Below the pieces are notes generated by a model. It had not been told where the DNA came from. It ran no database searches and worked only from the letters and a program-made list of their open reading frames with translations. From G963667855 sp963667855 (lineage in GTDB: Bacteria; Planctomycetota; Phycisphaerae; UBA1845): 64,000 nt of DNA. A program made the position numbers and the translations under genes. The stretch is taken from assembly GCA_963667855.2 (NCBI GenBank), contig CAXXKI010000004.1:620001-684000 (forward strand), given 5' to 3'. Shown piece after piece: positions 1-8,551 of the stretch; position 1 is the stretch's first letter, and the number at the start of each line of letters is the position of its first letter.

Positions 1-611
1 ACTTCACGCAGAATCGCTCCGCTGGCAGACATCATTTCCGGCAGGCGGTATGAGCCGCCGATTTCCACCAGTTCTCCGCGGGAAACGATTACTTCGCTCC
101 CTTTTGCCAGCGTATTGAGAATAAGCAAGGTGGCGGCCGCGTTGTTGTTGACCACGGTGGCCGACTCCGCTCCGGTCAGTTCCGCCAATAGCCTGGAAAC
201 GTGTACGGGTCGGTGTCCGCGGGTACCCGTCTCCAAATTCAGCTCCAGGTTACTGTATCCGCCCGCACAACCAGCGACGGCCTTTACCGCCTCCGTGCAG
301 AGGGGGGCACGCCCCAACCCCGTATGCAGTACGACGCCAGTAGCGTTGATTACCGGCCGCAATGAAGGCAGATTGGTATTTTCCAGTTGTTGTTCAGCAA
401 TGGCCAACACCTCTTCGCGAGTGTTTGCTGTTTCGGTCGCGTTGTCTTCATCGCCGATTAACCGGCTGCGAACCAAGTCGACGGCCGACTGCATCGCGTC
501 GACTACTACCGCGCGGGGAAAGCGGCCCATCCACTTGCGAACCGTGTCGTGCTCGAGCAGATGACTTATCGCCGGGAGGTTACGCAGTTTTTCTTTCTGT
601 TCCGGTGTCAT
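1..611 (-). CDS. selA: L-seryl-tRNA(Sec) selenium transferase, N-terminal part (cut by window edge)
   Basis: SelA is a PLP enzyme that converts seryl-tRNA(Sec) to selenocysteinyl-tRNA(Sec) using selenophosphate. I translated the minus strand from the ATG at 609-611; it stays open to base 1 and gives about 203 residues. It starts MTPEQKEKLRNLPAISHLL and contains the SelA landmarks INATGVVLHTGLGRAPL, GYSNLELNLETGTRG, a VNNNAAATLLIL stretch and RGELVEIGGSYRLPE. The E. coli protein has the same blocks in the same order. The PLP lysine and the rest of the C-terminal half lie outside the window. The start overlaps the selB stop in an ATGA arrangement (608-611), so the two are very probably co-translated. 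The gene order selB-selA is the reverse of the common selA-selB order. Confidence 0.93.
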   Translation of the reverse strand, partial: MTPEQKEKLRNLPAISHLLEHDTVRKWMGRFPRAVVVDAMQSAVDLVRSRLIGDEDNATETANTREEVLAIAEQQLENTNLPSLRPVINATGVVLHTGLGRAPLCTEAVKAVAGCAGGYSNLELNLETGTRGHRPVHVSRLLAELTGAESATVVNNNAAATLLILNTLAKGSEVIVSRGELVEIGGSYRLPEMMSASGAILRE

Positions 612-2599
612 TTGTTTTCGGTCTCCGCATCCTGAATAACTTCCCGCGTGTCGCCCTTGCGACGGGTAAACCCTATTCGGTCCAGGTATTCGCCAATGGG
701 TACAACGTACTTGCGACTGGCGCCGAGAGTTTCCCGCAGTTGGGACATGGTGAATGGTCCATCTGCTAAAAACAGCTCTTGCACTTTGTCCCGTAATTCC
801 TGTTCCCTGTCCACGTGCAGGTAAAACGTGTTATCCACCTTAACCAATTGATCGGTGGAACAGGCGATTTTCAGCAGTTTTTCCACCCGCTGTTTGTTGG
901 AGTCGAGTGTTTGGGCCAGTTCATCCGAGGTTGGCGGTTGGAAGCCGGCCTGGTTGAAGGTTTCCAGTGCCTGAGCAAGCAGTTTTTCATCCTGTCTGGA
1001 GAGGGCGGGAGCGAACTCCTTGAGGCATACGAAACGACCCATTACTTTGACTTCGCCCGAATCGACCAATCTCACCGCTAGCACTTTTCCCAACGATTTA
1101 CTCAGGCTTTTACGCTCCAGCCAGCCGGTAAGGGTTTCCGTCAGGCATCCCGGCTCGTTAGCGTGTGATTGGTGATATGCCTTGAGCCAGTTCAACGCCC
1201 GTTTTTCAAAAGTCGCCAGAAAATCGGCACTTACCGCGGCACTGCCTCCCGAAAGCTGAACGATTTTCCTGTCGCGCTGCAGTTCCTGCATTAAAGGTGG
1301 TATGTCGGCGCGGGCGACGTTCGCCGCCAGGGCTATATGCCCGGTGGATGGTAGGGAGAACCGGGCACTGCGCAGAACTTCCGCCACTCGCTGTATGGGA
1401 TCGCCGTGATTGAGTATTTCCAGGCCCTTGATTTCATCAGCCATTCGCCAACTGATTCGCCGTTTCGCCGCTCGCAGTACAACACCGCCGCCGGCCGTCC
1501 TCGCGGCGTTTTCATCACGCAGGATAAACCGCTGGCCGTAGGTAGCCGCTACCAATTCCCTGCAACGCAGTTGAAGGTAAGCACTTTCTCCTGCGTTTAT
1601 TGATGTACCTTTAAGTAATACGCAGCGGGCAAGCACTTCTCGCGTACCGATGCATAATCGTAATCTGCCGTTATTCTTTATCGCCTGTTTATGCGATGCC
1701 AGGCAGGTGAAGTGCACATCGAGCAGTCGAGTAGGTTCTATACTGTCGATAGCGGCCAGTTCGTAACCCCGTTCGATATCTTCCCTGTTGATTCCCTGGA
1801 GATTGACCGCCGCCCGTTGCCCCGCGCCTACCCAGTTGGAGTTCTGCCCGTGAGTCTGCACCTCCCTGATGCGTACCTGTTTTCCCGTAGGCCAGACATC
1901 CACCGTTTCACCCGGTTCGAGTCGACCGCTGACCACGGAGCCGGTGACCACCGTACCTCTACCCGATACGGAAAATACCCGGTCGACAGGCATGCGGAAC
2001 GGCTGGTCGAACTCCTCCGGTTCGATACCGTCGGCCGCTTCCAGCAGCTTTTCCCTTAGCTCGTCGATCCCCGTCATCTTTGTTGAGGAAACCCGAACTA
2101 TGGGGATGTCCGACAACTCCGTGGTCGATAGCAGTTCCCGTACCTCTTCCTCCACCAGGTCGATCATATCTTTTTCGACGGTATCGCATTTGGTGATGGC
2201 CACCACTGCTCGCTTGATACCCAGCAGGGAGAGAATTTCCACATGCTCCACGGTCTGGGGCATAACCGAGTCGTCGGCGGCCACTATTATCAAACCGATA
2301 TCCACACCGGTGGCACCGGCCACCATAGTCCGCACGAACTTTTCATGGCCCGGTACGTCGACGATGCCGAAAGTGATATCGTCAATAGTCAGCTCGGCGA
2401 AACCTAGCTCTATAGTAATACCCCTTCGCTTCTCTTCCGGCAGGCGGTCGGTATCCGTGCCGGTCAGAGCTTTTATAAGCGTGGTTTTACCGTGGTCGAT
2501 GTGACCGGCGGTACCCAGGATGAAATGTCTTCCTCCCTTACCGGGGTGATCCTGTGCTGTTGCTTTCTCTTGTTCGTTTGGGCCGCTCATTGAAGACAT
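608..2599 (-). CDS. selB: Selenocysteine-specific translation elongation factor SelB
   Basis: SelB is the GTPase that carries Sec-tRNA to UGA codons marked by a SECIS hairpin. The 663-residue product has a translational GTPase domain: P-loop GHIDHGKTTL near residue 33, a switch region RGITIELGF, DVPGHEKF (DxxG) and ITKCD (NKxD equivalent). EF-Tu-like beta-barrel domains follow (SGRGTVVTGSVVSG). The C-terminal third is made of winged-helix-like segments, where SelB binds the mRNA SECIS. The lengthened C-terminus and the IELGFAEL motif separate it from EF-Tu. It is the first gene of a selB-selA unit transcribed leftwards. Its presence implies that the organism makes selenoproteins. I saw no in-frame UGA selenoprotein in this window. 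Confidence 0.95.
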   Translation of the reverse strand: MSSMSGPNEQEKATAQDHPGKGGRHFILGTAGHIDHGKTTLIKALTGTDTDRLPEEKRRGITIELGFAELTIDDITFGIVDVPGHEKFVRTMVAGATGVDIGLIIVAADDSVMPQTVEHVEILSLLGIKRAVVAITKCDTVEKDMIDLVEEEVRELLSTTELSDIPIVRVSSTKMTGIDELREKLLEAADGIEPEEFDQPFRMPVDRVFSVSGRGTVVTGSVVSGRLEPGETVDVWPTGKQVRIREVQTHGQNSNWVGAGQRAAVNLQGINREDIERGYELAAIDSIEPTRLLDVHFTCLASHKQAIKNNGRLRLCIGTREVLARCVLLKGTSINAGESAYLQLRCRELVAATYGQRFILRDENAARTAGGGVVLRAAKRRISWRMADEIKGLEILNHGDPIQRVAEVLRSARFSLPSTGHIALAANVARADIPPLMQELQRDRKIVQLSGGSAAVSADFLATFEKRALNWLKAYHQSHANEPGCLTETLTGWLERKSLSKSLGKVLAVRLVDSGEVKVMGRFVCLKEFAPALSRQDEKLLAQALETFNQAGFQPPTSDELAQTLDSNKQRVEKLLKIACSTDQLVKVDNTFYLHVDREQELRDKVQELFLADGPFTMSQLRETLGASRKYVVPIGEYLDRIGFTRRKGDTREVIQDAETENK

Positions 2600-2739
2600 T
2601 ATTCCTCAATTAGACGTACTTGTGCAAGTCTGACTTTATCCGGGCAGAATCTTTTGCCTCTACGCCATCACCTGTTTACACTGGCCGGTGGTAATTGTCT
2701 GCCGCTGATGCATACTCCTGACCTTTTGGATGATCGCTC

Positions 2740-4467
2740 ATGTTTGCCCTGCGTTTTATCGTTCTCCTGGTTTTGCTTACGTTCTCTACTGTAGAGGTAC
2801 AAGCTGAGCAAACCGCGAAATCGCCTGAATGGATAGCAACCGGACAAACCGCGATGGTCGCCAGTGATCATCCGCTGGCTTCTCAAGTCGGGCTGGACAT
2901 TATTCGATCCGGTGGAAACGCGGTGGATGCGGCCGTGGCTGTCTCCTTTGCCCTGGCGGTCACCAGACCGCAGAGCACCGGGCTCGGTGGCGGCGGGTTT
3001 ATGATTGTCCGCTTGGCCTCAACTGGCGAGGTTTTTGCTTTCGATTATCGTGAAACTGCTCCGCAAAAAAGCTCGGCCGACATGTACGATCGATTCGTAA
3101 AGGCTCATCCTGACAAGACGCCGCCCAGCAGGTTCGGGCAGTTGGCGGTTGCGGTTCCCGGGCAGGTTGCCGGTTTGGCTACCGTGTTGAAACGGTTTGG
3201 TCGCAAGCCGATCAGCGAACTGGTTGCCCCGGCCATCGAATTAGCTAATGATGGTTTTCCTGTTGACAATCATTACGTCTCTGTGACTGAATCCGTCCTT
3301 AAGAAATATAGCACGTACCCCGAACTGCGGAAAACCTGCCCCTATGTGTACGATGTTCATCTGCGGAAAGGGGATCTCCGAAAGCCGGGGGAAATCCTGC
3401 GCCAGCCGGCGCTAGCCCGTTTACTTGAGGTGGTTGGCCGGGAAGGGGCGAAGGGGTTTTATTCCGGTCCCGTCGCCAAGGCAATTGTAAATGAAATCGG
3501 CGGCCACGGTGGCATTATCACAGAAAAGGATTTAGCTGGCTATAAGGTGGCTCCGCGCACGCCTTTGAAATCCACCTATCGCGGTTACGAGATAATCGCC
3601 ATGCCGCCGCCGTCTTCAGGCGGAACGTGTGTCATTGAGACTTTGAATATCCTGGAGACAGTTGATTTACCCGCTATATATAAAACCGATAGCGCACTTG
3701 CATATCACTATTTTATCGAAGCGATGAAACACGCCTTTGCTGATCGTGCCCGCTGGCAGGCGGACGCGGATTACACTTTTGTGCCCACCGGCCTGCTGAC
3801 TTCCAAGGTGTACGCCTGGCAGTTGGCCGGATCACTCGATCAGAAGTCCACCGCCGAATCCGATACATACGGGACTTTGCAAATTCCCAACGACAGCGGC
3901 ACCAGCCATTTCTGTATTGTGGATAGCCAGGGCAACGTGGTTGTCAGTACCGAGACGATCAACACCTCTTTCGGTTCACTGGCCGCCGTGTCCGAGTGGG
4001 GCTTGATTCTAAATAATGAAATGGATGATTTCTCCGCCCGCCCCGGCAAGGTCAACGCCTACCGGTTGTCCCAATCTGATCGAAACGCGGTCGAGCCGGG
4101 TAAACGTCCTCTCTCCAGCATGTCGCCTACAATCGTATGCAAGGACGGCAGACCATTTCTTCTTCTCGGCGGATCGGGAGGTCCGAGAATAATTACCTCC
4201 GTATTGAACGTACTGGTGGGGGTGCTGGATTTTGGCCGATCTCTGGAAGAGGCGATAGCTGCTCCTCGTGTTCACCACCAGTGGAAACCTGACGAGATTC
4301 GTTTTGATCGTGACCCGGATCTGCAGTTGATCCACGGACTTCGCCAGAGAGGTCACCAGATTAGAGACCAACATACCACCGGGATTGTGCAAGCTATCCA
4401 TTTTGACGGAAAACGGCTTATTGGGGCAAGTGATCCACGCAAGGAGGGGCAGCCAAGGGGGTATTGA
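2740..4467 (+). CDS. ggt: Gamma-glutamyltransferase (glutathione hydrolase), exported
   Basis: This N-terminal nucleophile hydrolase cleaves and transfers the gamma-glutamyl group of glutathione and related peptides, normally in the periplasm. The 575-residue precursor starts with a signal peptide (MFALRFIVLLVLLTFSTVEVQA). The large-subunit signature GGNAVDAAVAVSFAL and the glycine-rich GLGGGGFM loop follow. The autoprocessing site is at Thr388 in SGTSHF; this Thr would become the first residue and nucleophile of the small subunit. The small subunit has INTSFGSL, NNEMDDFS and GGSGGPRIIT, close to the usual PGGSRIIT loop. Length is normal for the family. It stands alone, divergent from selB across a 140-bp gap. 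Confidence 0.93.
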   Translation: MFALRFIVLLVLLTFSTVEVQAEQTAKSPEWIATGQTAMVASDHPLASQVGLDIIRSGGNAVDAAVAVSFALAVTRPQSTGLGGGGFMIVRLASTGEVFAFDYRETAPQKSSADMYDRFVKAHPDKTPPSRFGQLAVAVPGQVAGLATVLKRFGRKPISELVAPAIELANDGFPVDNHYVSVTESVLKKYSTYPELRKTCPYVYDVHLRKGDLRKPGEILRQPALARLLEVVGREGAKGFYSGPVAKAIVNEIGGHGGIITEKDLAGYKVAPRTPLKSTYRGYEIIAMPPPSSGGTCVIETLNILETVDLPAIYKTDSALAYHYFIEAMKHAFADRARWQADADYTFVPTGLLTSKVYAWQLAGSLDQKSTAESDTYGTLQIPNDSGTSHFCIVDSQGNVVVSTETINTSFGSLAAVSEWGLILNNEMDDFSARPGKVNAYRLSQSDRNAVEPGKRPLSSMSPTIVCKDGRPFLLLGGSGGPRIITSVLNVLVGVLDFGRSLEEAIAAPRVHHQWKPDEIRFDRDPDLQLIHGLRQRGHQIRDQHTTGIVQAIHFDGKRLIGASDPRKEGQPRGY

Positions 4468-4640
4468 CGGAATCGATCTACTCTTTACTAGACTTCTTCG
4501 TAGCAAGACTCTAAACTCATGATAGAAAGAGGGTTCAGATTACTCTCTGGTTGGTCGAAAGGACATAAAGGAGCTTTTAGTAGTCCTGCTGTCCGATTTA
4601 GCTGCACTAGTTTTAATGCTGCCCGGATGGACGCCTGAAT

Positions 4641-5498
4641 ATGGATACCTCCATAAGCGACATGACTGACGGAACCGGAGGAAGCAGACCTCCCCGTCTG
4701 CCCAAGAGCGCTCCCAAGGTGAAACTCACCATAACCTCCGGGCCGGGTTCAGGCCAGGTCATCGAACTTACCCGTTGCGTATCCATCGTCGGTACGCGAT
4801 CCGGGTGTAAGATTCAATTGAAATCGCCCGAAGTCTCCGCCGTTCACTGTGCTATTGTCAATACCGGAGAAGATGTCTACCTCCGCGATTTGATGTCAAC
4901 CAACGGCACCTTCCTCAACGACCTGAAAGCAAAATTCGAAAAGCTCGACGATGGCGACACCATACGCGTGGCCGACTGGGTGCTCCGTGTGGGAATAACC
5001 TCATACTCGCTGGATACCATGAGCGACCTGCCTCACGTTACCCTCGAACCGGGACCGGAAGTGTTCGGGGTGGAGGTTAACGGCAGCGGCAAGATGATCA
5101 AGCTGGATAAAGCGGTGGGCCTGGTCGGACGCAGGCCGGGATGCGACGTGACGCTTAAAGATCGCCAGGTGTCCCGGGCTCATATGCTGCTTTTTACCTA
5201 TAAAGGACAGGCGGTTTTCTGCGACCTTTTGAGTAATAACGGCGTAATCCTCGAAGGCTCGCCTTCTCGTTTTGGTGTTCTGCATTCTGGTGACCGGATG
5301 AAACTCGGCGAGCATAAAATCCGCATGGTCCTGCCCGGCGTGGGACGCAGGCCCCAGGGGAAAACCGGAAGCGGAACCGCTATGGGAACAAACGGACCAT
5401 CGGGTACTACTTCGCCGACCCTGATCGAAGGGACCGGCAGCGGAACCGCCGTTTCCATGAACAACGATAATAGCGATCAGGTAAATCTCGACGATTGA
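4641..5498 (+). CDS. Double FHA-domain protein
   Basis: FHA domains bind phosphothreonine peptides. This 285-residue protein has two in tandem. The first (about residues 27-118) keeps STNGTF around Asn88-Gly89, but its first loop is GTRSG and the usual SRxH is SAVH, so it is degenerate. The second (about 137-230) has the full set: GRRPGCDV, QVSRAHML and LSNNGVIL (Gly163-Arg164, Ser178, Arg179, His181, Asn200-Gly201). The C-terminal 50 residues are low-complexity with two GTGSGTA-type repeats. There is no signal peptide or membrane segment, so it is probably a cytoplasmic adaptor in Ser/Thr-kinase signalling, which is common in planctomycetes. No kinase gene is adjacent, so its partner is unknown. 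Confidence 0.85.
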   Translation: MDTSISDMTDGTGGSRPPRLPKSAPKVKLTITSGPGSGQVIELTRCVSIVGTRSGCKIQLKSPEVSAVHCAIVNTGEDVYLRDLMSTNGTFLNDLKAKFEKLDDGDTIRVADWVLRVGITSYSLDTMSDLPHVTLEPGPEVFGVEVNGSGKMIKLDKAVGLVGRRPGCDVTLKDRQVSRAHMLLFTYKGQAVFCDLLSNNGVILEGSPSRFGVLHSGDRMKLGEHKIRMVLPGVGRRPQGKTGSGTAMGTNGPSGTTSPTLIEGTGSGTAVSMNNDNSDQVNLDD

Positions 5499-5591
5499 AA
5501 ACTAGTTATCCCAATTGTACCCGTTTTTAAGCGGATGAACCTGAAAACGTAGCAGGGTGTTTTTTGCTGATAGTCTTCTGGGTATTCCCGA

Positions 5592-5801
5592 TTAATAGTT
5601 TGAGGGCCGGTAGGACCTGTCGTGACCTATCATGTGTACATCCTCCCTGGTCACCATGGGTAGCCCCTTCTTGTGGCATTCGAGGCAGGTCCACAGCGTC
5701 AAGCCGTCCTCGTCAATAGCCGAATGATCCCAGAATTCGTTGTCATAAGGAATATTGACCTGAAACGTAGTCTGGCAGTGTGGGCAACGGCAGATGTCCA
5801 T
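5592..5801 (-). CDS. Small zinc-ribbon-like protein, copy 1
   Basis: This 69-residue protein starts MDICRCPHCQTTFQVNI. I chose the ATG at 5799-5801 over an upstream ATG (5828) because a GAAAGGAG ribosome site sits 7 nt before it and because the start then aligns with its neighbour. It has two CxxC pairs (CRCPHC and CLEC) separated by an acidic, aromatic stretch, which fits a zinc ribbon. It is clearly a paralogue of the gene at 5852-6082: shared features are CRCP.C.T.F, a conserved EFW, DE.G...W.CLECH and E.VHM. I do not recognise a function. It may be a regulator or a metal-binding accessory protein. Confidence 0.7.
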   Translation of the reverse strand: MDICRCPHCQTTFQVNIPYDNEFWDHSAIDEDGLTLWTCLECHKKGLPMVTREDVHMIGHDRSYRPSNY

Positions 5802-5851
5802 GACTGTACTCCTTTCACGTGGAGCCAAAGATCAAACGCCAATCAACTGCA

Positions 5852-6082
5852 TTACATGTTGGGCCTTAAAGCCTGGTGCATCAAGTGCGAAATGTCCGGA
5901 TTTCCACCGGCCATGTGCACATGCTCCGGGTCCAACGCCGGCTTACCCTGCTGATGACACTCCAGGCACACCCACATGGCCATTCCTTCATCGTCGGTGG
6001 GTACTCTTTCCCAGAACTCACTGTCAGCAGGGATATCCAGCTTAAACGCAGTCCGGCAATATGGGCAGCGACAGAGGTTCAT
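5852..6082 (-). CDS. Small zinc-ribbon-like protein, copy 2
   Basis: This 76-residue protein (MNLCRCPYCRTAFKLDI) is preceded by an AAAGGAG site about 7 nt before the ATG. It has two CxxC pairs (CRCPYC, CLEC), an EFW motif, a DDEGMAMWVCLECH block and a His/Met-containing tail. It is about half identical to copy 1, which lies 50 bp downstream on the same strand, so the pair arose by tandem duplication and is probably co-transcribed. No catalytic motif is visible. The function is unknown. Confidence 0.72.
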   Translation of the reverse strand: MNLCRCPYCRTAFKLDIPADSEFWERVPTDDEGMAMWVCLECHQQGKPALDPEHVHMAGGNPDISHLMHQALRPNM

Positions 6083-6153
6083 CTCAACTCTCCTTTATGC
6101 TGCTTACTGTGTTTGCCTCTGAATGACATTATACCATGAAAACAGCGGTAAAA

Positions 6154-6184
6154 CAAAAAAACGCCCTCACGGTGCGGCAGGGCG
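6154..6184 (-). terminator. Rho-independent terminator (minus strand)
   Basis: On the minus strand CGCCCT (6179-6184) and AGGGCG (6162-6167) form a stem with an 11-nt loop. A run of seven T then GTTTT follows. It lies 180 bp past the stop of the PDZ protein gene and would end the 9922-6362 operon. Confidence 0.75.
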
Positions 6185-6297
6185 GTTCATTGACGGAGGA
6201 TTTATTACTCGAAGTTTTCAGGCGTGTTCTGTCAGATAATTAACAGCTTCGATACCGGTTACAAGAGGGCGGGAAAACGACAGCCGAATAAACTTTT

Positions 6298-6350
6298 CCC
6301 ATGAACCCGTAGTTTATTGGATGTTACCTCAAAACTACGGGTTCAATGGG
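6298..6350. repeat. 18-bp inverted repeat downstream of the PDZ protein gene
   Basis: GAACCCGTAGTTT (6303-6315) is exactly mirrored at 6332-6344. The pairing extends to CCCAT/ATGGG with one unpaired base, giving arms of about 18 bp and a 16-nt loop. It starts 12 bp past the stop codon at 6362. It has no T-run on either strand, so it is more likely an mRNA 3'-end stabiliser or a mobile palindrome than the terminator. Confidence 0.7.
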
Positions 6351-6361
6351 ATTTATCCTGG

Positions 6362-8545
6362 CTAATTCTCCTTATCCTGCTCCTGGTTGACTTTCACCAC
6401 TCGCGTTCGGGTCATTCTCTTGACCGTCAGACGCAGTTCGGAACCCTGTGATTCCAATTGGGCTTTGAACGTATCGGCATCGGTCACCGGTTGGTCGTTC
6501 AACAGCGTGATGATTTCGTAAGGACGCAGCCCGGCCACCGAGGCTTTCGAGCCCGGTTCGATTTTTGAAACGATTACGCCCGGATCGTCAGCTTTCAAGT
6601 GGAAGAATCTCCGTACTTCGTACGTCAGATCGCGTACGGTTATGCCCAGATCCTCTGATTTGTACCGTTTGGCCGAATCGTAGTGCGCTGGGGATTCCAC
6701 TATCTCAAAGGACGCCTTTTTGACTTCCCCGTCTCGGCAGTATTCCAGCTCTACCGTTTCGCCGAATCCCAGGCTGGTCAGTTTACGGTTCAGGGTGTTC
6801 TGTGCCGTGGGCCAGGGCTTGGGGATTTCCGAGAAATATTCCTCCGGTATGTTGTCCAGTCTGTCCCAGGGGAAATTATACCCGAAACCTGAACTGTCGC
6901 CAGTGTCGATGGGGATAGGCCGGTAATGGTCGGCATGGTGAAGGTTGATCAGGATATCTCCCATTTCAATGCCCAGCTTTGCCGCAGGAGATTCCGGATA
7001 GACGAAGGAGACGATAGCACCTATTTCACCGTTGCGGGTGATTTTCGAAACATTGTTGATGGTGGCCAACTCCTCGTCCAGGTCCTGCATTTCCACGCCC
7101 AGCCAGGCGATCCTGTTTTCTTCAATTTCGCTTACGGGAGCGTTATTGGGATCTCCATATTCCTTCAGATCGGCTACGTGGTCCAGAACGTATTGAACCG
7201 GCGTCTGGTCGGCACTGTCTGAAGACCAGTAATCGTCATCATCCTTGACCAGCTTGCGTCGCATGAGGGGGATGCAGGCCAGTTTGTTTTCGGGGGTGAA
7301 CACGAAGAGATATTCCGAGGACCAACCCATTGAGGGGAATACCTTGCTTTCGTATCCCAGTTCAAAACCGGAAATACGGCAGTGCTGATATCTCTTGATC
7401 GGCGTGTCACCATAGAACTGGTAGGTGGTGGTGAACAGCATCTCTTTTCTGAGCCTGGTTATGTCGCCTGTATAGAGCGGCATTGGGTTTGGCAAAGGTT
7501 TTTCCAGAGTGGCCGTAAAGCACCCGTATTCTCTCAGCGAAGTGCCGAATTTCGCCACCGTCGTCTCACCGTCGGGAAGCTTGACCTGTATTGTTTCCAG
7601 TCGAGCGGTTTGCTGGTTGGCAAGGTTGGAGAGGATCAGGAGTTCGCTGCTCTTGATCAGTAGTCCCGCTGCGTGGATTTCTGTGGCATTTTCGTCATCG
7701 TCGTCGCGCCAACTGTAACGGGATTCGTTGTCGGCTTTCGGGCTTCTGAAATTGAGCGTAACCTGCAAGAGACCCGACTCGACGGCCGACTCCATCGCCT
7801 TGAGCTTATTGGCATATTCTTCCGGCGTATACGCGGGCCAGTCCAGCGGTGAACCTTTCCAGGAACCGTCGAAAGGAAGTTCTCCATAGGTGGAAATGCC
7901 GACCGGGGTTCCTTTGGAATCCACAATCAGTAGTCCGCCTTCGACCATGTTGAATTTACGTCCGTCAGCGGTAATGGTGAAGTTTGAGGATACCGAGGTG
8001 ACCGTTGTGTTCCACTGGGCGTTACTGAGGTCGTAGTCGACTCCGTAATAGGGGCCTGGTTTACTGGGGTCGAAGACTAGTGGTTTACAATCGGTGGCTG
8101 GTTCCGCCAGTTCCAGAATCAAGCCGTTTTCGTTTTTGAAATAAGCGGCCGGCTTGGCTTTTATCAGCCGGTTGCCGATTCTTACCTCTATACTCTTTAT
8201 GAACCGGGGATGGATTATGGGATCATCCAGCAGAACTTTGGTTTCCGTCAGCAGGTAGCCGCAAAGTACCGCAGGCCTTTTCTGCTTGATGAGCGACTCT
8301 CCTTCGAAATACGAATGGAAGCCTCCGCAGTTGGCGCATCGATGGCCCCAGCCTGTGTTCGTGGGTTCTTCACCTTTATCGTACTGGAGTGTGTACTCGA
8401 CCTGGACGAGTCCGGGGCGAACCGCTTCCACCATCGCGGTCATACCTTGTGCGTCGAGCTGGTTTTCCCCAGCGTAACCTGTACTCAATCCCGCCAGCAG
8501 GCATACTGTCAGTGCCGGAAGGCAGATTTTTAGGGTAAGATTCAT
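6362..8545 (-). CDS. Exported PDZ protein with two decayed trypsin-like domains
   Basis: This 727-residue precursor has a signal peptide (MNLTLKICLPALTVCLLAGLSTGYA). Two regions look like trypsin-fold domains that have lost catalysis. In the first the serine loop reads VEGGLLIVDSKGTPVGIS in place of GNSGGPL and the histidine region reads LLTETKVLLDD. The second (about residues 265-440) contains AAGLLIKSSELLILSNL and again lacks a WHV or GNSGG motif. Two PDZ domains follow; the last has GVIVSKIEPGSKASVAGL and I.LLNDQPV. The gene lies 6 bp after the true HtrA-like protease gene and shares its operon. A regulatory or substrate-presenting partner of that protease is the natural inference. A CANCGG motif near residue 70 could bind metal. 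Confidence 0.8.
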   Translation of the reverse strand: MNLTLKICLPALTVCLLAGLSTGYAGENQLDAQGMTAMVEAVRPGLVQVEYTLQYDKGEEPTNTGWGHRCANCGGFHSYFEGESLIKQKRPAVLCGYLLTETKVLLDDPIIHPRFIKSIEVRIGNRLIKAKPAAYFKNENGLILELAEPATDCKPLVFDPSKPGPYYGVDYDLSNAQWNTTVTSVSSNFTITADGRKFNMVEGGLLIVDSKGTPVGISTYGELPFDGSWKGSPLDWPAYTPEEYANKLKAMESAVESGLLQVTLNFRSPKADNESRYSWRDDDDENATEIHAAGLLIKSSELLILSNLANQQTARLETIQVKLPDGETTVAKFGTSLREYGCFTATLEKPLPNPMPLYTGDITRLRKEMLFTTTYQFYGDTPIKRYQHCRISGFELGYESKVFPSMGWSSEYLFVFTPENKLACIPLMRRKLVKDDDDYWSSDSADQTPVQYVLDHVADLKEYGDPNNAPVSEIEENRIAWLGVEMQDLDEELATINNVSKITRNGEIGAIVSFVYPESPAAKLGIEMGDILINLHHADHYRPIPIDTGDSSGFGYNFPWDRLDNIPEEYFSEIPKPWPTAQNTLNRKLTSLGFGETVELEYCRDGEVKKASFEIVESPAHYDSAKRYKSEDLGITVRDLTYEVRRFFHLKADDPGVIVSKIEPGSKASVAGLRPYEIITLLNDQPVTDADTFKAQLESQGSELRLTVKRMTRTRVVKVNQEQDKEN

Positions 8546-8551
8546 AAATCG

